Of a DNA stretch of 10,111 nucleotides, positions 6,336 to 10,111 are shown piece by piece. The stretch is taken from positions 1-10,111 of the forward strand of contig JAICZB010000066.1 of NCBI GenBank assembly GCA_025933895.1. Reading direction: 5' to 3'. Position 1 is the first letter of the stretch; each line of letters begins with the position of its first letter. A program made the position numbers and the translations under genes. This DNA comes from Thermoleophilia bacterium (lineage in GTDB: Bacteria; Actinomycetota; Thermoleophilia; Gaiellales; Gaiellaceae). A model generated the notes under the pieces. The model searched no databases. It saw only the letters and a program-made list of their open reading frames with translations, and had not been told where the DNA came from.

Positions 6336-7700
6336 CTAGCCGGGCTGGCCGCGTGCGCGGCCGGCAAACACGACCGGCAGCGCCAGTGCGAAGACGATCA
6401 GGGCGTAGAAGTAATAGAACTGCATCGTGAGGTAGAAGAAGTTGGCGGCCATCGTCCCGATCAGCGCCGCCGTCAGACCGTAGGCAAGCGGCCGCACGTG
6501 CGGCCCCGCCGGATCGCCCAGCCGGTCGAGCAGCCGTCCCAGCCGCCGCGCCGCGAGGAGCCGCACGAAGACATAGCGGAGGAAGACGATCCAGAGAACG
6601 AGCCCGACGAGGCCCGACTCGACGATGATGGCGACCCAGTACGAGTGGGCGCCGTAGTTCGCCTGTCCCGTCACGAACTCGTAGTAGACGGCGAAGTTGT
6701 TGAGGCCGAGCCCGAGCAGCGGGTGCATGTGGAGGATCTGGCCGATGAACGAGTACACCGCGAAGTGGGCATTCGCCGAGCTGCCCTGCGTGGAGACCCG
6801 CTGGCGCAGGAACACCTCGAAGAAGTGCCGCCGCGAATACAAGACGCCGGCCAGCACGACGGCCAGCGCTCCGAGCGGATACAGCAGCGCTCGCGACCAT
6901 GCGAGCCTCCGGTACGGGACGACGAGCACGAGCGCGCCGACGATCAGGCCCAGCCCTCCGCTGCGCGAGAACGTCGACAGCTCCACGAGCAGCAGGAAGG
7001 CGAGCAGGACGCCGAGACGCACCTTCAGCGCATGACGACGAGGCAGCCGCAGGTAGACGGGCGTGAGCGCAAGGAGCGGGACGATCAGCATCACCCCGAG
7101 GTGGTTCGGATCCCCGGTGAGCGCGTTGACCCGGTAGATGTTCTGGCCGTTGATCGCGCCGTAGATGTTGATCTTGGCCGCGCCGCCCGTGAGCGGGTTC
7201 AGGAAGAGGTTGTCGAGGCTGTGGCCGGCCAGCTGCGAGCCGAGCTGGAGGATCCCGTACACGGCGTTGCCGACGAAGCCCATGCTGAACCAGCCGAGCG
7301 CGCGCCAGAAGAACGCCTCGCCGCGCTGCGCCAGATAGCCGACGGCCGCGACCATGAACGCGAAGTGGATGACGAACTTCACCATCCCCTTCACGAACTG
7401 GTCGAGCCCCTGCTTCGTGTCGATGTTCCAGTAGCCGGCGAGATAGACGAGCGCGAACGCCGCGAAGAAGCCGAGCACGATCGCGCTCGTTCTCGGCAAC
7501 GGGCGGCGCTCGGTCGCGACGTAGGCGATCAGGAACAGGATCGTCGTGATGTCGTTGAGGCCGATCTGGCCGGCGACGTCCCAGTGCACCTTCTCGAAGG
7601 TGGCGACGAAGAGCGACGCGAAGAAGAGGCCCTTCACGATCCTCTCCCGGGTGCGCGGCTCGACCGCGACGCGCCCGGCGGTGAGGGCGGCGGCGGTCAC
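6336..7700 (-). CDS. O-antigen ligase/polymerase family membrane protein
   Basis: 454 residues from the GTG at 7700, whose first bases overlap the upstream stop as GTGA. AGGAG lies 6 nt before it, so this start is well supported over an upstream in-frame start at 7766. About ten to twelve hydrophobic segments. Signatures: GDPNHLGVML (196-205), LSTFSRSGGLGL (241-252), then an outer loop with RQRVSTQGSSANAHFAVY (299-316), MHPLLGLGLNNF (325-336) and GAHSYWVAIIVESGLVGL (350-367); His352 and the loop arginines correspond to residues conserved in O-antigen ligases/Wzy polymerases (PF04932-type). The family moves undecaprenyl-linked glycan on the outer face of the membrane. It lacks the TPR tail seen in the other ligase-like protein of this window and differs clearly from it in sequence, so the two are unlikely to be a recent duplication. 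Its place among glycosyltransferases and a methyltransferase fits a repeat-unit polymerase, but ligase is equally possible. Confidence 0.9.
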   Translation of the reverse strand: MTAAALTAGRVAVEPRTRERIVKGLFFASLFVATFEKVHWDVAGQIGLNDITTILFLIAYVATERRPLPRTSAIVLGFFAAFALVYLAGYWNIDTKQGLDQFVKGMVKFVIHFAFMVAAVGYLAQRGEAFFWRALGWFSMGFVGNAVYGILQLGSQLAGHSLDNLFLNPLTGGAAKINIYGAINGQNIYRVNALTGDPNHLGVMLIVPLLALTPVYLRLPRRHALKVRLGVLLAFLLLVELSTFSRSGGLGLIVGALVLVVPYRRLAWSRALLYPLGALAVVLAGVLYSRRHFFEVFLRQRVSTQGSSANAHFAVYSFIGQILHMHPLLGLGLNNFAVYYEFVTGQANYGAHSYWVAIIVESGLVGLVLWIVFLRYVFVRLLAARRLGRLLDRLGDPAGPHVRPLAYGLTAALIGTMAANFFYLTMQFYYFYALIVFALALPVVFAGRARGQPG

Positions 7701-8950
7701 GCGACGCTCCTGAGCACGTCGGCAAGCTCCTCGACGCGTTCGCCGCGGGAGAGACGCCTGCGCCACTCGTCCGAGAGCGGCCTGCCGTTCAGGCTCCCCG
7801 CCTTCCAGCGCCGATGGAGGTCGAGGAGCGCCTCGCGCAGCGCATCGACGTCGTCGGACGGGACGACGACACCCGCGCCCGTGTCGCGCACGAGCTGGGC
7901 GGCGGCGCCGTCGGGCGGGACGGCGGCGAGGATCGGTCGCTCGGCGGCCAGGTACTCGAAGATCTTCCCGGTCAGGACGCCGCGCTCCCGGCCGCCGGAC
8001 TCCGGGATCAGGAGGAGCAGCGCCTCGGAGTCGCGCTGCAGCTCGAGCGAGCGGCGGCGGGAGACCTCCCCGAGCACCTCGAAGCGGTCACCGAGACCGA
8101 GCGACTCCGCATACTCGCGGTCCGCGGCCCGGAAGTCGCCTGCGAACCGGGCGACGACGTCGTCGAGGCCGGAGTCCGCGAGCGCCCGCAGGAACGGCTT
8201 CGGATCGCGCTTGCCGTGGAAGTGGCCGGCGTGGGTGATCCTGAGGCGGTCGCTCGCGTGGTGTTGCAAGCCCGCGAAATCGTCGAAGTCGCAGCCGTTG
8301 GCGATCGTGACCACCTTGCCCTTCGGGTCGAGCGCGCGCGCCTCCTCGGCGATCGCGTCGGACGCCGCGACGATCGCGTTCGCCTGCGACGCGACGAGCC
8401 TGCCAACGCCGCCGACGGCCTTCTCCTTCACGCGGGCGAGCTGGGACTCGTAGCCTCGCCGGTGGGGATGCGAGGTGAGCGGATCGCGCAGGTCGGCGAC
8501 CCACGCCGCGCCGGTCGCCCGCTTCACCGCGGCGCCGAGGAGATGGAGCGAGGGCGGCGGCGAGGTGGTGAGCACGACGTCGATCCCCTCGCGCCGGACG
8601 ATCCGGATGGCGACAGGCAGCGCGAACGTGCTCCAGGGGACATTCTCGTCCGGGAGGAGCAGCTTGCGACCCAACAGCGCAGCCTGCGTACCCAGCCGCG
8701 CCACACCCTGCTTGGCGAGCAGCCGCTCTGTCGGGCGGCCGGCCTGCGGCCCGACGTAACGGACGCGGTGGATCCACGCCTGCGTGGGCAGCTCGAGCTC
8801 CGCGTCCCCGGGCGCCGAGCCGCCGACGTCCGGCGCGAGCACGTGCGTCTCGATGCCGAGCGCCGGCAGGTGGGTCGCGAACTTGAGCGGCCGCTGCACC
8901 CCGCCTCCGGCGCTGGGCGGGAAGTGGCGGGTCACGAGCAGGACCTTCAA
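7697..8950 (-). CDS. Glycosyltransferase, GT4-like (GT-B fold)
   Basis: 417 residues from a TTG at 8950 that overlaps the methyltransferase stop as TTGA. This start opens on a typical first strand (KVLLVTRHFPPSAGGGVQRP); an upstream start at 8998 would add 16 unlikely residues. Seen: a glycine-rich acceptor-side loop (SAGGGVQRP), IDVVLTTSPPPSLHLLG, AAWVADLRDPLT, a second domain beginning RITHAGHFHGKRDPKPFLRA, and GVLTGKIFEYLAAERPILAAVPPDG, the form of the donor-binding region common in WbuB-like and related EPS glycosyltransferases, where the first Glu of E-x7-E is not conserved. It likely adds a sugar to the lipid-linked intermediate in the cytoplasm; sugar unknown. It overlaps the downstream ligase-like gene by 4 nt (GTGA), a sign of coupled translation. 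Confidence 0.91.
   Translation of the reverse strand: MKVLLVTRHFPPSAGGGVQRPLKFATHLPALGIETHVLAPDVGGSAPGDAELELPTQAWIHRVRYVGPQAGRPTERLLAKQGVARLGTQAALLGRKLLLPDENVPWSTFALPVAIRIVRREGIDVVLTTSPPPSLHLLGAAVKRATGAAWVADLRDPLTSHPHRRGYESQLARVKEKAVGGVGRLVASQANAIVAASDAIAEEARALDPKGKVVTIANGCDFDDFAGLQHHASDRLRITHAGHFHGKRDPKPFLRALADSGLDDVVARFAGDFRAADREYAESLGLGDRFEVLGEVSRRRSLELQRDSEALLLLIPESGGRERGVLTGKIFEYLAAERPILAAVPPDGAAAQLVRDTGAGVVVPSDDVDALREALLDLHRRWKAGSLNGRPLSDEWRRRLSRGERVEELADVLRSVA
7707..7711 (-). promoter_or_regulatory. Ribosome binding site deciding the ligase-like start at 7700
   Basis: The minus strand reads AGGAG, 6 nt before the GTG at 7700 and inside the end of the upstream glycosyltransferase gene. 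The near-consensus sequence and ideal spacing fix the start and fit reinitiation at the GTGA overlap. Confidence 0.7.
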
Positions 8951-9660
8951 CCCTCCGTCACCGGCGCAACGGTACTCACCGCTCGAGCGCGCAGGCACAC
9001 CCGGTACCGGAAGGTGTGCGAATGGCGCCCGAGAACCCCTTCGACCCGTCGAAGCACAGGGAAGAAGCTGGCGCGCCAGGAGTCACGATCGACGACGAAG
9101 CCGCAATCGCGCAGGATCTCCGCGAGCTCGGCGGAGGTCCGCAGTCCGATATGCGTGGGGTTCTGGGCGAGGACGAGGTTGCGCGCCTTCAGCCTCTCGA
9201 TCGGGTGAAGCGGATTCGGTGTGTAGATCGACAGGCTTCCGCCGGGGACGAGAACGCGCTGCAACTCCCCGAGCATCGCCCGAAAGGTCTCCTCGCCGAG
9301 ATGCTCTACGAGATCGCCGGCGACCGCCTTGTCGAACGAATCCTCGGCAAACGGCAGCTCCGCGACGTCCGCCTGCCTGAACTCCAGCTCCGGGAAGAGG
9401 GAGCGCGCCTTCGTAATCGCTCGCTCCTGGGAGTCGACGCCGACCACAGCGGCACCGAATCCCGAGAGGAAGTGCGTGAGCGCGCCCGCGGCGCAGCCCA
9501 GATCGACGATCCGGTCGCCCGCCGCAGGCTCGACGAGCTCATGCAGCGCCCCCAGACGCAATTGCGTCCATGCAGTCCGCTCGAGGTACTGACTCGCCAT
9601 CGTCTCCATGAAGGCGTCGTCGTACTCCGAGGGCGATGTCCGGAAGGCGAGTCGGCGCAC
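8947..9660 (-). CDS. Class I SAM-dependent methyltransferase
   Basis: 237 residues from a GTG at 9660, 4 nt after the stop of the upstream gene. After an N-terminal helix region (about 1-45) comes the Rossmann-like core: motif I IVDLGCAAGAL (51-61), the acidic Asp76 in VGVDSQ that would bind the ribose hydroxyls of SAM, RQADVAELPF (95-104) contacting the adenine, DSFDKAVAGDLVEHL (107-121) and LQRVLVPGGSLSIYTPNP (133-150). This is the Methyltransf_11/25 pattern, usual for small-molecule O-, N- or C-methylation. In a polysaccharide operon the likely target is a sugar of the repeat unit or a lipid-linked intermediate, which is inference. Its stop overlaps the next gene's start by 4 nt. No radical-SAM or zinc motifs are seen. 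Weak AGGG precedes the start. Confidence 0.92.
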   Translation of the reverse strand: MRRLAFRTSPSEYDDAFMETMASQYLERTAWTQLRLGALHELVEPAAGDRIVDLGCAAGALTHFLSGFGAAVVGVDSQERAITKARSLFPELEFRQADVAELPFAEDSFDKAVAGDLVEHLGEETFRAMLGELQRVLVPGGSLSIYTPNPLHPIERLKARNLVLAQNPTHIGLRTSAELAEILRDCGFVVDRDSWRASFFPVLRRVEGVLGRHSHTFRYRVCLRARAVSTVAPVTEG

Positions 9661-9664
9661 GGCC

Positions 9665-10111
9665 CTATCCGGGAACCCGGAAGGCGACGAACTTCTCGTC
9701 CTCGTACACGGGCCGGAGGCCGTCGCGCTCGATCGCGCGCACCGGCCCGGAGCGCGTGAGGACGAGCCACTGCGCCTTCCACGCCTGCGGCTCTTCCAGC
9801 GAGGGATGCGTGAAGAACCTGTTCACGGCCCGCCTTCGCTTCATGAGCTCGTTCGGGTGCGTGTTCGCGGCGTGGGTGGGCGGCACGGCCACGGCACAGA
9901 TGGGCGCGTAGGCGATGGCGCGGTAGCTCGTCGCCAGGTCGGAGAAGACGACCGAGCGCGGAGCCACACCTCGCAGGAAGCGGATCAGCCCGGGCGTCAG
10001 CGCATCGCGGTCGCGCTTGACCTCAGGCGTCCAGTGCGAGAAGCCGTGCACGGCCACCGGAAGCACGAACAGGAAGACGGCGAACGCGGCCGTGATCCCG
10101 CGCACACGCGC
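9665..10111 (-). CDS. C-terminal part of a membrane protein, probable GT-C type glycosyltransferase; 5' end beyond window
   Basis: 148 residues are visible and the frame is open to the right edge, so the gene is truncated at its 5' end; the GTG at 10105 probably lies inside it. The first visible segment is basic then hydrophobic (RGITAAFAVFLFVLPVAVHG), most likely the last membrane helix. The rest is soluble: LIRFLRGVAPRSVVFSDLAT, SYRAIAYAPICAVAVPPTHAAN, a Lys/Arg-rich helix (MKRRRAVNRFF) and a final sheet-like stretch ending FVAFRVPG. Many GT-C proteins (ArnT/PMT-like multi-pass mannosyl- or arabinosyltransferase relatives) end with a small outer domain of this style after the last helix. 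The assignment rests on that resemblance and on context; the catalytic loop would be in the missing part. It heads the right-hand minus-strand gene series as seen here, 4 nt upstream of the methyltransferase. Confidence 0.7.
   Translation of the reverse strand, partial: ARVRGITAAFAVFLFVLPVAVHGFSHWTPEVKRDRDALTPGLIRFLRGVAPRSVVFSDLATSYRAIAYAPICAVAVPPTHAANTHPNELMKRRRAVNRFFTHPSLEEPQAWKAQWLVLTRSGPVRAIERDGLRPVYEDEKFVAFRVPG

Noticed and set aside
5905..7725. 606-codon minus strand frame overlapping the ligase-like gene
   Set aside because: Alternate-frame shadow; the overlapping frame has transmembrane segments and ligase motifs with a good ribosome site.
6267..8453. Very long + strand open frame (728 codons) opposite the ligase-like and GT4 genes
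   Set aside because: Its product is Arg/Glu/Asp/Gln-rich without domains; it mirrors the codon bias of well-supported minus-strand genes. A GC-rich shadow.
7814..9208. 464-codon + strand open frame
   Set aside because: Antisense to the GT4 and methyltransferase genes, both of which show clear family motifs; product lacks any.

Overview
The window is about 10.1 kb of very GC-rich bacterial DNA. It is almost wall-to-wall coding and lies inside a cell-surface polysaccharide (exopolysaccharide or capsule type) biosynthesis locus. Frequent GTG and TTG starts, G/C-rich third codon positions, 4-nt stop/start overlaps and a probable leaderless promoter suggest a high-GC Actinomycetota. A Thermoleophilia-like lineage (Gaiellales or Solirubrobacterales) is my guess from overall gene style; no marker gene proves it.

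Layout, left to right. (1) The 3' part of a family 2 glycosyltransferase on the + strand (2-859) meets a minus-strand unit end to end. (2) That unit, read from 4777 down to 871, encodes a multi-pass O-antigen ligase/polymerase-like protein with a C-terminal TPR-like tail, then the priming polyprenyl-phosphate sugar-1-phosphate transferase, then a small membrane-anchored protein with a probable jelly-roll domain. (3) A divergent + strand gene (4845-5303) encodes a 152-residue protein with a signal peptide and a C-terminal membrane segment. It has no family I recognise. (4) A second minus-strand unit, read from the right edge down to 5306, encodes the C-terminal part of a probable GT-C type membrane protein, a class I SAM-dependent methyltransferase, a GT4 glycosyltransferase, a second O-antigen ligase/polymerase-like protein and another GT4 glycosyltransferase. 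Its genes overlap by 4 nt or are separated by about 4 nt.

How it fits together (inference from families). The priming enzyme loads the first sugar phosphate onto undecaprenyl phosphate. The GT2 and GT4 enzymes extend the repeat unit and the methyltransferase may decorate it. The two ligase/polymerase-like membrane proteins would polymerise the unit or attach it to an acceptor. No flippase (Wzx), chain-length regulator (Wzc-like) or export pore is visible, so the locus must continue beyond the window or be served in trans. The pathway is conventional. The least explained parts are the two small surface proteins (871-1386 and 4845-5303), the compact divergent promoter region near 4835, and the presence of two different ligase/polymerase-like proteins. 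I see no RNA genes, insertion sequences, CRISPR arrays or convincing intrinsic terminators, and no stretch above 300 bases lacks a gene.
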